From the NCBI GenBank assembly GCA_965200535.1, contig CBDAUF010000001.1, forward strand, positions 496,001-560,000: a stretch of 64,000 nt of DNA, read 5' to 3'. The stretch's first letter is position 1. Each line of letters opens with the position of its first letter. Below, piece after piece: positions 25,509 to 33,729 of this stretch. The notes under the pieces were generated by a model that was given only the letters and a program-made list of their open reading frames with translations, did not search any database and was not told the origin of the DNA. The stretch is from MPNO01 sp965200535. Its GTDB lineage: Bacteria; Pseudomonadota; Alphaproteobacteria; MPNO01. The translations under genes and the position numbers were made by a program.

Positions 25509-25898
25509 TCAGGGGGCGGAAAGGTTCCGGGTCAGCAGGAAGCGCGCCGCGGTGTCGCCGTGCGCGGTTGCGAGATCGAGTTCGAGAACCTCGCCGCCGC
25601 GGCGGTAGCGGTCCGGCAGCGGGCAGCGCGAAGCCGCGCATTCGGGTTCCCAGCCGAGCGGCGGCAGGGCGCTGCGGTAGAACAGCCGGACCGCCGCCGG
25701 TTCCACCGGCCCGGACGCCACCGCGATCGTCGCCTGGCCCTTCTCGTGGTCGAACACCACCGAGGCATCGGGCTGTTCGGCGAGCCCCGGCATCAGCGGC
25801 AGGTCGCGCAGCACGGAAAAGAAATCGCGGGCGTTCGCACTCGGAGCCGCCGCGCATACGGCCAGTACGACCGCCGCCGCCAGCCGGACCCGGTTCAT
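25509..25898 (-). CDS. Small secreted protein of unknown function
   Basis: This encodes 129 aa. ATG 25898 is favoured because GAGGG precedes it by 6 bp. The first 24 residues (VRLAAAVVLAVCAAAPSANA) are a clear signal peptide, so the mature protein of about 105 aa is periplasmic or secreted. It contains two cysteines in PECAASRCPLPDRY, which could form a disulfide, and an otherwise beta-rich sequence without a motif I recognise. It sits between mutM and the enoyl-CoA hydratase in the same direction and overlaps neither. I cannot assign a function. Confidence 0.75.
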   Translation of the reverse strand: MNRVRLAAAVVLAVCAAAPSANARDFFSVLRDLPLMPGLAEQPDASVVFDHEKGQATIAVASGPVEPAAVRLFYRSALPPLGWEPECAASRCPLPDRYRRGGEVLELDLATAHGDTAARFLLTRNLSAP

Positions 25899-25907
25899 CG
25901 CCATCCC

Positions 25908-26750
25908 TCAGCGCTGCCTTGCAGCGCAGTAGAAGGTGGAGCGCCCCGACTGGACGATCCGGCGGACCGCGCCGCCGCAGTCGCAGCCCGGGCAGGGCTC
26001 GCCCTCGCGCCCGTAGACCTTGAACCGGTGCTGGAAATAGCCGAGTTCGCCGTCGGGCGCGGCGTGGTCGCGGAGCGACGACCCCCCGGCGGCGATCGCC
26101 GAGGCGAGGGTCTCGCGGATCGCGCGTGCGAGGCGGCCGGCGCGGGTGCGGCCGATGTTGGCGGCCTGGCGGCGGGGCGAGATCCCAGCCGCGAACAGGC
26201 TCTCGCAGGCGTAGATGTTGCCGAGCCCGGCGACGACCCGCTGGTCGAGCAGCGCCGCCTTGACTGGCGTGCGCCGCCCTTCAAGCAATCGCGCCAGCCG
26301 GGCGCCGTCGAAATCCGCCCCGGTCGGCTCGGGCCCGAGACCGGCAAGCAGGGGATGACCGGCCAGGCCCCCCTCAGGAATCCAGTCCATCATGCCGAAC
26401 CGCCTGGGGTCGGCGAAGCGCACGAAAGTCCGGTTGCCGAGCACGAAGGTGACGTGCTCGTGGTTCGCAAACCGGCCGGGGGCGCGCCCCCGGCCGTCGT
26501 CGTCCACGATCATGCGGCCCGACATGCCGAGATGGGCCAGCAGCACCCCGCCGTCGTCGAGACCGATGGTGAGATACTTCGCGCGCCGGCCGACTCCGGT
26601 CACCGTCCGTCCGACGAGGCGCTGCTCGAAATCGGCGGGGAGCGGACGGCGCAGATCGCGGCGCGCAACGCGCACTCCGTCGATGCGCCGGCCTTCCATC
26701 GCGCGCGCGAGGCCGCGCCGGACAGTCTCCACCTCGGGCAGTTCGGGCAT
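25908..26750 (-). CDS. mutM: Formamidopyrimidine-DNA glycosylase, zinc finger with one ligand missing
   Basis: This encodes 280 aa. It starts MPELPEVETVRRGL, with the N-terminal proline nucleophile and Glu3 of the base-excision glycosylase/lyase. It keeps AHLGMSGRM, RFADPRRFG and NIYACESLF with the family's helix-two-turn-helix. The C-terminal zinc finger has CPGCDC and then FYCAARQR; the fourth cysteine, normally in FYCxxCQ, is replaced by Arg. It removes oxidised purines such as 8-oxoG. Divergent from ubiE. No ribosome site precedes the ATG; the predicted -10 is only 5 bp upstream, so the mRNA may be leaderless. Confidence 0.95.
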   Translation of the reverse strand: MPELPEVETVRRGLARAMEGRRIDGVRVARRDLRRPLPADFEQRLVGRTVTGVGRRAKYLTIGLDDGGVLLAHLGMSGRMIVDDDGRGRAPGRFANHEHVTFVLGNRTFVRFADPRRFGMMDWIPEGGLAGHPLLAGLGPEPTGADFDGARLARLLEGRRTPVKAALLDQRVVAGLGNIYACESLFAAGISPRRQAANIGRTRAGRLARAIRETLASAIAAGGSSLRDHAAPDGELGYFQHRFKVYGREGEPCPGCDCGGAVRRIVQSGRSTFYCAARQR

Positions 26751-26755
26751 GCCGC

Positions 26756-26786
26756 AAACTAGCGCATTTTCGCTCCGAGTCGAACC
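26756..26786 (-). promoter_or_regulatory. Predicted mutM promoter, copy 1 of shared 28-bp element
   Basis: Read on the minus strand: GGTTCG (26786-26781), 8 nt, then CGAAAATGCGCTAG (26772-26759). This gives a -35-like TTCGAC and a -10-like TAGTTT 17 bp apart. The same bipartite sequence is found at 59376 and, with changes, at 34647. Confidence 0.5.
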
Positions 26787-26834
26787 GGTCCGCCGGAGCG
26801 CCCCGGTGCGTCGCAAACCTGCGGTGCCGCGTCG

Positions 26835-26863
26835 TTGGCGATGCCCGCGGGTGCGGCTATGGT
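26835..26863 (+). promoter_or_regulatory. Predicted ubiE promoter, leaderless
   Basis: TTGGCG (26835-26840), a 17-bp spacer and TATGGT (26858-26863). The ATG at 26871 is 7 bp after the -10 box and no Shine-Dalgarno is visible, so transcription would begin at or next to the start codon. Confidence 0.45.
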
Positions 26864-26870
26864 CCCTCCC

Positions 26871-27644
26871 ATGGCGAAACGACCGGACTTTGCGGGAACG
26901 CGGCCGGGGACCGGGGAGGTGCCGTTCGGTTTCGAGCGGCTCGATTCTGCGGAGCATGCGCGGCGCGTGCGCGGCGTCTTCGCCTCGGTCGCGCGGCGCT
27001 ACGACCTGATGAACGACCTGATGAGCGGAGGTCTCCACCGGCTGTGGAAAATGGCCATGATCGACTGGCTCGAACCGCGTCCCGGCTGGACGATCATCGA
27101 CATCGCGGGCGGTACGGGAGACATCGCGCTCGGCATCCTCGCCCGCGCCGAGGCTGAGGTGATCGTCTGCGACCCCGGCTTCGAGATGCTGGAGGCAGGG
27201 GTCGACCGCGCGCTCGACCGCGGGCGCGTTCCCGACATCCGCTTCGTGGCGGGACGGGCGGAGGCCCTGCCGTTTCCCTCCGGGACAGCGGATGCCTGCA
27301 CCATCTCGTTCGGGCTCAGGAATGTCAGCGACCGGGCGGCGGCGCTCGCCGAGGCGCGGCGCGTTCTCAGGCCCGGCGGCCGTTTTCTGTGCCTCGAGTT
27401 CAGCCGGCTGGCGGCGCCCGCCCTGCGGCCGCTCTACGACATCTACTCGTTCCAGGTGCTGCCCCGCCTCGGGGCGGCGGTGGCCGGCGACGCGGACTCC
27501 TACCGCTATCTGGCGGAAAGCATTCGCACATTCCCCGACCAGGAAACGCTGGCCGCCGAGCTCCGCGCCGCCGGTTTCGGAGCCGTGGACTACCGCAACC
27601 TGAGTGTCGGCATCGCGGCCCTGCACTCGGCCTGGCGAACCTGA
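26871..27644 (+). CDS. ubiE: Ubiquinone/menaquinone biosynthesis C-methyltransferase
   Basis: This encodes 257 aa. The family signature YDLMNDLMSGGLHRLWK (44-60) and the SAM-binding loop IDIAGGTGDIAL (76-87) are present, as is SFGLRNVSD and GGRFLCLEFS. It methylates the quinone ring in ubiquinone (and menaquinone) biosynthesis. It is followed by ubiB after 3 bp, then coaBC and dut, a conserved alphaproteobacterial order. The start ATG 26871 has no Shine-Dalgarno, but MAKRPDF is a normal start for the family. The function is certain by homology. Confidence 0.95.
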   Translation: MAKRPDFAGTRPGTGEVPFGFERLDSAEHARRVRGVFASVARRYDLMNDLMSGGLHRLWKMAMIDWLEPRPGWTIIDIAGGTGDIALGILARAEAEVIVCDPGFEMLEAGVDRALDRGRVPDIRFVAGRAEALPFPSGTADACTISFGLRNVSDRAAALAEARRVLRPGGRFLCLEFSRLAAPALRPLYDIYSFQVLPRLGAAVAGDADSYRYLAESIRTFPDQETLAAELRAAGFGAVDYRNLSVGIAALHSAWRT

Positions 27645-27647
27645 TCG

Positions 27648-29303
27648 ATGTTTGATGGGCTCCGCAACCTTCACCGCATCTGGCGCATCGTCCGCACGCT
27701 CGCCCGCCACGACGCACTGTCGGCGTTCGGACCGGTCCGGGGGCACACCGGGCTAACGTTTGCGCTTCGCGTCCTTGGCATCCCGCGCGTCCCGGCGTCG
27801 GCGACGCAGCGGCCGGGCGAGCGGCTGGCGGCGGCGATGATTGCGCTTGGGCCGGCCTTTGTGAAGCTCGGGCAATCGCTGTCCGTGCGCTCCGACCTCG
27901 TGGGCGAGGAAATCGCCGCCGATCTGGAACGTCTGCAGGATCGCCTGGACCCCTCTCCCGGCGCGGACGCCCGCGCGACCATCGAGAAAGAGCTGGGCCG
28001 CAAGCTGGAAGAGCTTTTTTCCTTCTTCGATGAGGAGGCAGTCGCCGCGGCTTCGATCGCACAGGTGCACCGCGCCGTGACCACCGAGGGGGTCGAGGTG
28101 GCGGTCAAGGTGCTGCATCCCGGTATCGAGGCAGCCTTCGACCGCGATCTCGATCTGATGCGCTGGCTGGCGCGGATGGTCTCCGGGCTTTCCCAAATGT
28201 TCGACCGGTACAGGCCGGTCGAGGTGGTCGAAACCTTCGCCGAGACGGCCCTGATGGAGATCGACCTTCGTCTGGAAGCGGCGGCGGCGCACGAACTGCG
28301 GGCCAATTTCGAGGAGACCGAAGGGTTCCGGGTACCCATAGTAGACTGGCAGCGCACCGCCCGGCGCGTACTCACGTCGAGCTGGGTCGAGGGTGTTCCC
28401 ATTCACGACCGCGAACGGCTCGAAGCCGAGGGGCACGACCTCGCGAAGATCGTCACGCTGGTGGCGTCGGTCATGTTTTTCCAGATCTTCCGCGACGGGT
28501 TTTTTCACGGCGATCTGCACCCGGGGAACCTGCTGATCGACAGCGAAGGGCGGGTGCACGCGGTCGATTTCGGCATCATGGGGCGGCTCGATCGCCCGAC
28601 CCGGCGCTATCTCGCAGATATGCTGTATTCGTTCCTGGTGCGCGACTATCGCCGGGTCGCCGAAATCCATATCGAGGCCGGGCTGGTGCCCCGCGACCAG
28701 TCGGTCGACGCCTTCGCGCAGGCCGCGTGCTCGATCGCCGAGCCGATCCTGGGCGTGCCGCTCAACGAGATATCCTTCGCGCGGCTGGTCGGCCAGCTTT
28801 TCCTCGTGGCGAAGCGTTTCAAGATGGAGGTGCAGCCCCAGCTCCTGCTGCTGCAAAAGACCATGCTGGTCGCCGAGGGGGCGGGGCGCCGCCTGCATCC
28901 GGAAACCAACATGTGGGAGCTCGCCCGGCCGCTGATCGAGGAATGGATGACCGAACAGCTGGGGCCGGCGGCGCGGGTGCGCGACACCGTCGGAACCCTG
29001 TCGGATGCGCTTGCGCGTCTTCCCCGGGCGCTCGGCGAGATCGAGCGGGCGGCCGATACGCTTGCCCAGAACCGCGTCCGGCTCGATCCGGAGACCGTGG
29101 CCGCGCTCGCCGACAGCATATCGCGGCGCAACAGCGCGCGCTGGGTGTGGATCGTTGTTTTCGCGCTGGCAGCTGCCGCCGTGCTTGCGTGGTCGTCGGC
29201 CGATGCATCGTCTTCCGGGCGGACCGCCGCGTCGGGTATCATGGAGCCGCTGTACGAAGCGTGCGGACCGGTCGGATGCTTGACGGCAAACGCATACTCT
29301 TGA
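27648..29303 (+). CDS. ubiB: Ubiquinone biosynthesis protein, ADCK-like atypical kinase
   Basis: This encodes 551 aa. It contains KxGQ in FVKLGQSLSVRSDL (Lys73, Gln76), AAASIAQVHRA (Ala-rich loop at 132-142) and DFGIMGRL, the features of UbiB/ADCK ATPases needed for ubiquinone assembly. A C-terminal hydrophobic stretch (WVWIVVFALAAAAVLAW) anchors it in the inner membrane. It starts 3 bp after ubiE, and its last 28 nt overlap the coaBC start at 29276. The overlap encodes an unusual short tail after the membrane anchor (SSGRTAASG..). Confidence 0.95.
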   Translation: MFDGLRNLHRIWRIVRTLARHDALSAFGPVRGHTGLTFALRVLGIPRVPASATQRPGERLAAAMIALGPAFVKLGQSLSVRSDLVGEEIAADLERLQDRLDPSPGADARATIEKELGRKLEELFSFFDEEAVAAASIAQVHRAVTTEGVEVAVKVLHPGIEAAFDRDLDLMRWLARMVSGLSQMFDRYRPVEVVETFAETALMEIDLRLEAAAAHELRANFEETEGFRVPIVDWQRTARRVLTSSWVEGVPIHDRERLEAEGHDLAKIVTLVASVMFFQIFRDGFFHGDLHPGNLLIDSEGRVHAVDFGIMGRLDRPTRRYLADMLYSFLVRDYRRVAEIHIEAGLVPRDQSVDAFAQAACSIAEPILGVPLNEISFARLVGQLFLVAKRFKMEVQPQLLLLQKTMLVAEGAGRRLHPETNMWELARPLIEEWMTEQLGPAARVRDTVGTLSDALARLPRALGEIERAADTLAQNRVRLDPETVAALADSISRRNSARWVWIVVFALAAAAVLAWSSADASSSGRTAASGIMEPLYEACGPVGCLTANAYS

Positions 29304-30493
29304 TCGTGGCCGGCGGGATCGCTGCCTACAAGACTCTTGAACTGACCCGCCGTCTCGTCGAGCGCGGCGCGTCGGTCCGCTGCGTGCTGACCGCGGCCGG
29401 GGCCGAGTTCGTCACCCCCCTCTCGCTCGCCGCCCTCAGCGGCGACAGGGTGTACCAGGATCTGTTTTCCCTCACCGACGAGCACGAGATGGGGCATATC
29501 CGGCTGTCGCGCGATGCCGACCTGTTGGTGGTCGCTCCGGCGACGGCGGACATTCTCGCCCGGATGGCCGGCGGCCTCGCCGGCGATCTCGCGACCACGC
29601 TGCTGCTCGCCACCGACAAGGATGTGCTGGCTGCGCCGGCGATGAACGTGCGGATGTGGGAGCACGCGGCGACACGGGCCAACATTGCCGTCCTTCGAGA
29701 ACGCGGCGTCGGCATCATCGGGCCGGATGAAGGGCCCATGGCCTGCGGCGAGCACGGCCCGGGCCGGATGGCCGAGCCCGCCGCCATCGTCGCCGCGATC
29801 GAGGCCCGTTTCGCAGGCCGGCGCCGGCTCGACGGCCGCGCCGCCCTGGTGACCAGCGGCCCCACCTGGGAGGCGATCGATCCGGTCCGTTTCATCGGCA
29901 ACCGTTCGTCCGGCAAGCAGGGCCACGCGATCGCCGCGGCGCTGGCGCGGGCCGGCGCGCGGACCAGGCTGGTGACCGGCCCGACCGGCGAACCCGATCC
30001 GGCGGGAGTCGAGATCGTCCGCGTCGAATCCGCGCGCGAAATGCTGGAGGCCTGCCGGGCGGCCGTGCCGGCGGATGTCGCCGTTTTCGCCGCGGCGGTT
30101 GCCGACTGGCGCCCGGCCCGCCAGACCGACCGCAAGATCAAGAAATCGGCCGGCGCGCCGAACGCGGTCGAACTGGTGGAAAACCCGGACGTGCTGGCCT
30201 CGATCGCGGCCCCGGGCAACGCCCGGCCGGCGCTCGTCGTCGGTTTTGCGGCGGAGACCGAGAACGTCGCGGAGAACGCCCGCAGAAAGCGCGCGGCCAA
30301 GGGCTGCGACTGGATCCTCGCCAACGACGTCGCCCCGGGTTCGGGGACCTTCGGCGGCGACCAAAACACCATCCGTCTGGTGAGCGCGGACGGGATCGAG
30401 GACTGGCCGACGCTGTCGAAGAGCGCGGTCGCCGAGCGGCTGGCAAGCCGGATCGCGGACTGGTTCGACGCGCGCGCCGGGGCCGCCGGATGA
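29276..30493 (+). CDS. coaBC: Bifunctional phosphopantothenoylcysteine decarboxylase/phosphopantothenate-cysteine ligase
   Basis: This encodes 405 aa. The N-terminal flavoprotein half (CoaC) has GGIAAYKTLEL, His74 in EMGHIRLSRDADL, PAMNVRMW (121-128) and Cys157 in PMACGEHG. The C-terminal half (CoaB) starts with ALVTSGPTWEAIDPVRFIGN and has KIKKSAG plus ANDV. It performs two consecutive steps of coenzyme A synthesis. The start ATG 29276 lies inside the end of ubiB, and its own last codons overlap dut (30490), so translational coupling is likely. Confidence 0.95.
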   Translation: MLDGKRILLIVAGGIAAYKTLELTRRLVERGASVRCVLTAAGAEFVTPLSLAALSGDRVYQDLFSLTDEHEMGHIRLSRDADLLVVAPATADILARMAGGLAGDLATTLLLATDKDVLAAPAMNVRMWEHAATRANIAVLRERGVGIIGPDEGPMACGEHGPGRMAEPAAIVAAIEARFAGRRRLDGRAALVTSGPTWEAIDPVRFIGNRSSGKQGHAIAAALARAGARTRLVTGPTGEPDPAGVEIVRVESAREMLEACRAAVPADVAVFAAAVADWRPARQTDRKIKKSAGAPNAVELVENPDVLASIAAPGNARPALVVGFAAETENVAENARRKRAAKGCDWILANDVAPGSGTFGGDQNTIRLVSADGIEDWPTLSKSAVAERLASRIADWFDARAGAAG

Positions 30494-30960
30494 ACGGTAT
30501 CGCGATCGCGGTGACCCGGCTCGCCGGGAACGACGACATCGCACTCCCGCGCTACGCGACGGCGCAGTCCGCCGGGCTCGACCTCGCCGCCGCGGTGACG
30601 GCGCCGGTGCTGCTGGCGGCCGGCGACCGGGCGCTGATTCCGACCGGGCTCGCGATCGCCCTGCCGGCCGGTTACGAGGCGCAGATTCGCCCGCGTTCGG
30701 GGCTGGCGGCGCGGAACGGCGTTACGGTGCTGAACGCGCCCGGCACCATCGACTCCGATTACCGGGGCGAGATCGGGGTGGTCCTCGCCAATTTCGGCGC
30801 CGCGCCGTTCACCGTCGAGCGCGGTATGCGCATCGCCCAGATGGTCGTCGCGCCGGTGACGCGGATCGCCTGGGACGAAGTCGATTCGCTGCCCGGCAGC
30901 GTGCGCGGCGCGGGCGGGTTCGGTTCGACCGGAACCGCGTCGCCGCCCGCAGTCCGATGA
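30490..30960 (+). CDS. dut: dUTP diphosphatase
   Basis: This encodes 156 aa. All five dUTPase motifs are visible: SAGLDLAAA, PRSGLAARNG, GTIDSDYRGE (catalytic Asp), RIAQMVV and the C-terminal RGAGGFGSTG that closes over the substrate. It prevents uracil incorporation into DNA by hydrolysing dUTP to dUMP. It overlaps coaBC by 4 bp at the start and the ThiF/MoeB gene by 4 bp at the end, so it is part of one tight operon. Confidence 0.95.
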   Translation: MNGIAIAVTRLAGNDDIALPRYATAQSAGLDLAAAVTAPVLLAAGDRALIPTGLAIALPAGYEAQIRPRSGLAARNGVTVLNAPGTIDSDYRGEIGVVLANFGAAPFTVERGMRIAQMVVAPVTRIAWDEVDSLPGSVRGAGGFGSTGTASPPAVR

Positions 30961-31718
30961 CCTTCACCGAACAGCAGCTCCAGCGTTACGCACGCCACAT
31001 CGTCCTGCCCGAGGTCGGCGGCGTCGGCCAGGCGAAGCTGCTGGCGGCGCGGGTTCTGGTGGTCGGCGCGGGCGGATTGGGCGCGCCGCTCCTGCTTTAC
31101 CTCGCCGCCGCCGGTGTCGGCACCGTCGGCGTGATCGACGACGACGCGGTCGATCTTTCCAACCTCCAACGCCAGGTGATCCACGCGACCGACCGCATCG
31201 GCATGCCCAAGGTCGAGAGCGCGGCGGCGGCGGTGGCGGCCGTCAACCCCGAAATCCGGTTCATCGCGCACCGTGCGCGGCTCGACGCCGCCAACGCCGC
31301 CGAAATCATCGCCGGATACGACGTGATCGCCGACGGCAGCGACAATTTCGAGACCCGGTTCATTCTCAACCACGCCTGCCACGCCGCCGGCAAGATCCTC
31401 GTCGCCGCCGCCCTGCTGCGTTTCGAGGGCCAGCTCGCGACCTTCAAGTCAGGCCTCGGCGAGGGCTTCCCGTGCTATCGCTGCCTGTTCCCGGAACCGC
31501 CGCCGCCGGGGATGGTGCCGACCTGCGCCGAGGGCGGGGTGCTCGGCGCGCTCGCCGGCGCCATGGGCTCGCTGCAGGCCATCGAGATCCTCAAGGAGGT
31601 GATGGGCATCGGCGAGAGCCTTGCCGGCCACTTTCTGATCTATGACGGGCTGACCACGACGGTCCGCAAGATGACCCTCCGGCGCAACCCCGCCTGCGCG
31701 ACCTGCGGCGATGGCTAG
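30957..31718 (+). CDS. ThiF/MoeB/HesA family adenylyltransferase
   Basis: This encodes 253 aa. ATP site GAGGLGAP (37-44), DDDAVDLSNLQRQ and an R-rich loop, active-site cysteine Cys190 in MVPTCAEGGVLG, and zinc cysteines in CYRC (173/176) and CATC (247/250). These proteins adenylate the C-terminus of ubiquitin-like sulfur carriers (MoaD, ThiS) for molybdopterin or thiamine synthesis. No ThiS or MoaD gene is adjacent; partners must lie elsewhere. The start overlaps dut and the stop overlaps the DsrE-like gene by 8 bp. Whether it serves Moco or thiamine cannot be told. Confidence 0.9.
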   Translation: MTFTEQQLQRYARHIVLPEVGGVGQAKLLAARVLVVGAGGLGAPLLLYLAAAGVGTVGVIDDDAVDLSNLQRQVIHATDRIGMPKVESAAAAVAAVNPEIRFIAHRARLDAANAAEIIAGYDVIADGSDNFETRFILNHACHAAGKILVAAALLRFEGQLATFKSGLGEGFPCYRCLFPEPPPPGMVPTCAEGGVLGALAGAMGSLQAIEILKEVMGIGESLAGHFLIYDGLTTTVRKMTLRRNPACATCGDG

Positions 31719-32094
31719 GCTCTCCATCGTCGTCCATTCGGGCGCTTTCGAGCGCGTCCACTACGCGCTCGTCCTGGCCAGCGCGGCGGCGGCGATCGAC
31801 CGCGAGGTGACGCTGTTTTTCACCATGGAAGGCTGCCGCGCCCTGCGTCCGCAGGGAATGCTGGGCCCCTGGGCGGCGGGCGACGGGGCGCTGCGCGAAC
31901 AGGGCCTCGCAACCCTCGAGGAACTGCTCGCGGCGGCCGCGGAGTTGGGCGTGCGCTTCCTCGTCTGCGAACTCGGCCTCAGGGCCGTCGGGTTGACGCT
32001 GGACGATCTGCGGGACGATCTCGGTATCCGCGAGGCCGGTGCGGTGACCTTCCTCAACGACGCAGGCGCCGACGCCCAGACGATGTTCGTGTAG
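31711..32094 (+). CDS. DsrE/DsrF-like family protein
   Basis: This encodes 127 aa. It begins MARLSIVVHSGAFERVHYAL, then AIDREVTLFFTMEGCRAL, as in DsrE/F/TusD-like and peroxiredoxin-like small proteins that handle persulfide sulfur. Cys residues lie in MEGCRAL and FLVCELGL; the latter occupies the place of the sulfur-carrying cysteine in the family. It overlaps the ThiF/MoeB gene by 8 bp. This suggests a sulfur-transfer pair, but the role is inferred. Convergent with the D-2-hydroxyacid dehydrogenase. Confidence 0.8.
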   Translation: MARLSIVVHSGAFERVHYALVLASAAAAIDREVTLFFTMEGCRALRPQGMLGPWAAGDGALREQGLATLEELLAAAAELGVRFLVCELGLRAVGLTLDDLRDDLGIREAGAVTFLNDAGADAQTMFV

Positions 32095-32100
32095 CGCGCC

Positions 32101-33090
32101 CTACAGCCCGTCGGCCGGGATCACGCGGTCGGGAGGCGAATGGCCGTCGACGAATGTCTTGATGTTGATCAGCACCCGCTCGCCCATCGCGATCCGCCCC
32201 TCGCGCGTTGCCGAGCCGAGGTGCGGCGCGAGCACCACGTTGTCCAGGCGGCGCAGCCCCTCGTGGATCGCCGGTTCGCGTTCGTAGACATCGAGCGCTG
32301 CGCCGGCGAGCGCGCCGTCGGCGAGACATCGGGCGAGCGCGGCCTCGTCGATGATCTCGCCGCGCGCCGTGTTGACGATGTAGGCGTGGGGCTGGAGCGC
32401 GCGCAGGCGTTCCTCCGACAGCAGGTGCCGGGTCTCGCTCGTGTGCGGGCAGTTGATCGAGATGAAATCCATGTGGGCCAGCATCTGGTCGAGATCTTCC
32501 CACCATGTTGCCTCGAGTTCGGCCTCGATCTCGGGGTGCGCGCGGCGGCGGTTGTGGTAATGGACCGACATCGCGAAGCCGCGCGCACGGCGCGCCACCG
32601 CCTTGCCGATCCGGCCCATGCCGACGATGCCGAGCCGCTTGCCGGACACCCTGTGCCCCATCATGAAGGTGGGGGTCCAGCCGGCCCATTCGCCGGCCCG
32701 CGCGAGCCGGTCGCCCTCGACCATGCGGCGCGGCGCGGCCAGCATCAGCGCCATCGTGAGGTCGGCGGTATCCTCGGTAAGGACGCCCGGCGTGTTGGTC
32801 ACCGCGATCCCGCGCGCGGCGGCGGCCGCGAGGTCGATATGATCGACCCCGACGCCGAAATTGGCGATCAGCCGCAGCCGGTCCGGCAGGGCCTCGATGA
32901 CCGGCGCCGCGAGCCGGTCGGTAACCGTCGGCAGCAGTATGTCGGCGCCGGCGCAGGCGGCGGCGAGCGCCTCGGACGGTATCGGTTCGTCGGTCGGGTT
33001 GAACCGCGCCTCGAAGAGTTCCTCGAGGCGGGTCTCGATCGTCCGCGGCAGTTTCCGCGTGACCAGGACAGCGGGCTTGTCGGTCGTCAT
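32101..33090 (-). CDS. D-2-hydroxyacid dehydrogenase (glyoxylate/hydroxypyruvate reductase-like)
   Basis: This encodes 329 aa. It has the NAD(P) motif GIVGMGRIGKAVARRARGF, the signatures NTARGEIIDEAAL and APHLGSATREGR, and the catalytic Arg, Glu and His (GVGVDHIDL region, ERE.., PHLGSAT). It reduces 2-oxoacids such as glyoxylate or hydroxypyruvate with NAD(P)H. ATG 33090 follows a weak AGGA. It is convergent with the DsrE-like gene (6 bp) and divergent from the SH3 protein gene (65 bp). Confidence 0.92.
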   Translation of the reverse strand: MTTDKPAVLVTRKLPRTIETRLEELFEARFNPTDEPIPSEALAAACAGADILLPTVTDRLAAPVIEALPDRLRLIANFGVGVDHIDLAAAAARGIAVTNTPGVLTEDTADLTMALMLAAPRRMVEGDRLARAGEWAGWTPTFMMGHRVSGKRLGIVGMGRIGKAVARRARGFAMSVHYHNRRRAHPEIEAELEATWWEDLDQMLAHMDFISINCPHTSETRHLLSEERLRALQPHAYIVNTARGEIIDEAALARCLADGALAGAALDVYEREPAIHEGLRRLDNVVLAPHLGSATREGRIAMGERVLINIKTFVDGHSPPDRVIPADGL

Positions 33091-33139
33091 CGGTCCTGCC
33101 GCTGGCTCCTGTGCGAGGCGTCTTCCGGCGCGCATTCGT

Positions 33140-33145
33140 TATACT
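33140..33145 (+). promoter_or_regulatory. Possible -10 box for SH3 protein gene, near-leaderless
   Basis: TATACT matches 5 of 6 consensus positions and ends 10 bp before ATG 33156. I find no good -35 box and no Shine-Dalgarno. Confidence 0.3.
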
Positions 33146-33155
33146 GCGGCACGGC

Positions 33156-33695
33156 ATGGGTCGAGGTTGCAAATTCCGGCCGCGTCTGCGGATCGCTGCC
33201 GCCGTCGGGCTGATCGCATGGGGCGCGGCGGCCGCGCCGGCCGCGGCGGAGGAACCGGGTCGGCCGGCCGCCGGCAAGGCCACCGCGGCAGAGATGCAGC
33301 ATCCCCGTTTCCTTTCGCTCCGCGCCGCCAGGGCCAACGTCCGGGTCGGACCCGGCCGGCGCTACCCCATCGCATGGGTGTTCGTGCGCCGCGGGCTGCC
33401 GGTCCGCATCGTCGGCAGGTTCGAGACCTGGCGGCGCATCCGCGACTGGGAGGGGAGCGAGGGCTGGATCCATCAATCCCTCCTGTCGGCGCGCCGAAGC
33501 GTGATCGTCCTCGACGGTCCCGCGCCGCTGCGCCGCAAGCCCGGTCCGGATGCGGAGCTGGTGGCGCAGGTCGAACGCCGCGCCATCGGCCGGCTGCTGC
33601 GATGCAGCGGCGAGTGGTGCCGGGTCGGGTTCACGGGCCGGCACGGCTGGATCCGGAAGACGGCGGTCTGGGGGATCGGCGCAGCCGGCGACTGA
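33156..33695 (+). CDS. Secreted protein with two bacterial SH3 domains
   Basis: This encodes 179 aa. After a basic start, residues about 12-33 form a signal peptide (LRIAAAVGLIAWGAAAAPAAA). The first SH3b domain runs from about 55 to 112 (LRAARANVRVGPGRRYPIAW ... WEGSEGWIHQSLL) and the second from about 115 to 172 (PAPLRRKPGPDAELVAQVE ... GRHGWIRKTAVWG). Such proteins bind cell-wall peptides in the periplasm. A GTG further upstream would disrupt the signal peptide; ATG 33156 is preferred. Confidence 0.85.
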   Translation: MGRGCKFRPRLRIAAAVGLIAWGAAAAPAAAEEPGRPAAGKATAAEMQHPRFLSLRAARANVRVGPGRRYPIAWVFVRRGLPVRIVGRFETWRRIRDWEGSEGWIHQSLLSARRSVIVLDGPAPLRRKPGPDAELVAQVERRAIGRLLRCSGEWCRVGFTGRHGWIRKTAVWGIGAAGD

Positions 33696-33729
33696 GCCGC
33701 CGCGTCCGGCGGGAGCGGTCCTCGCCCGG

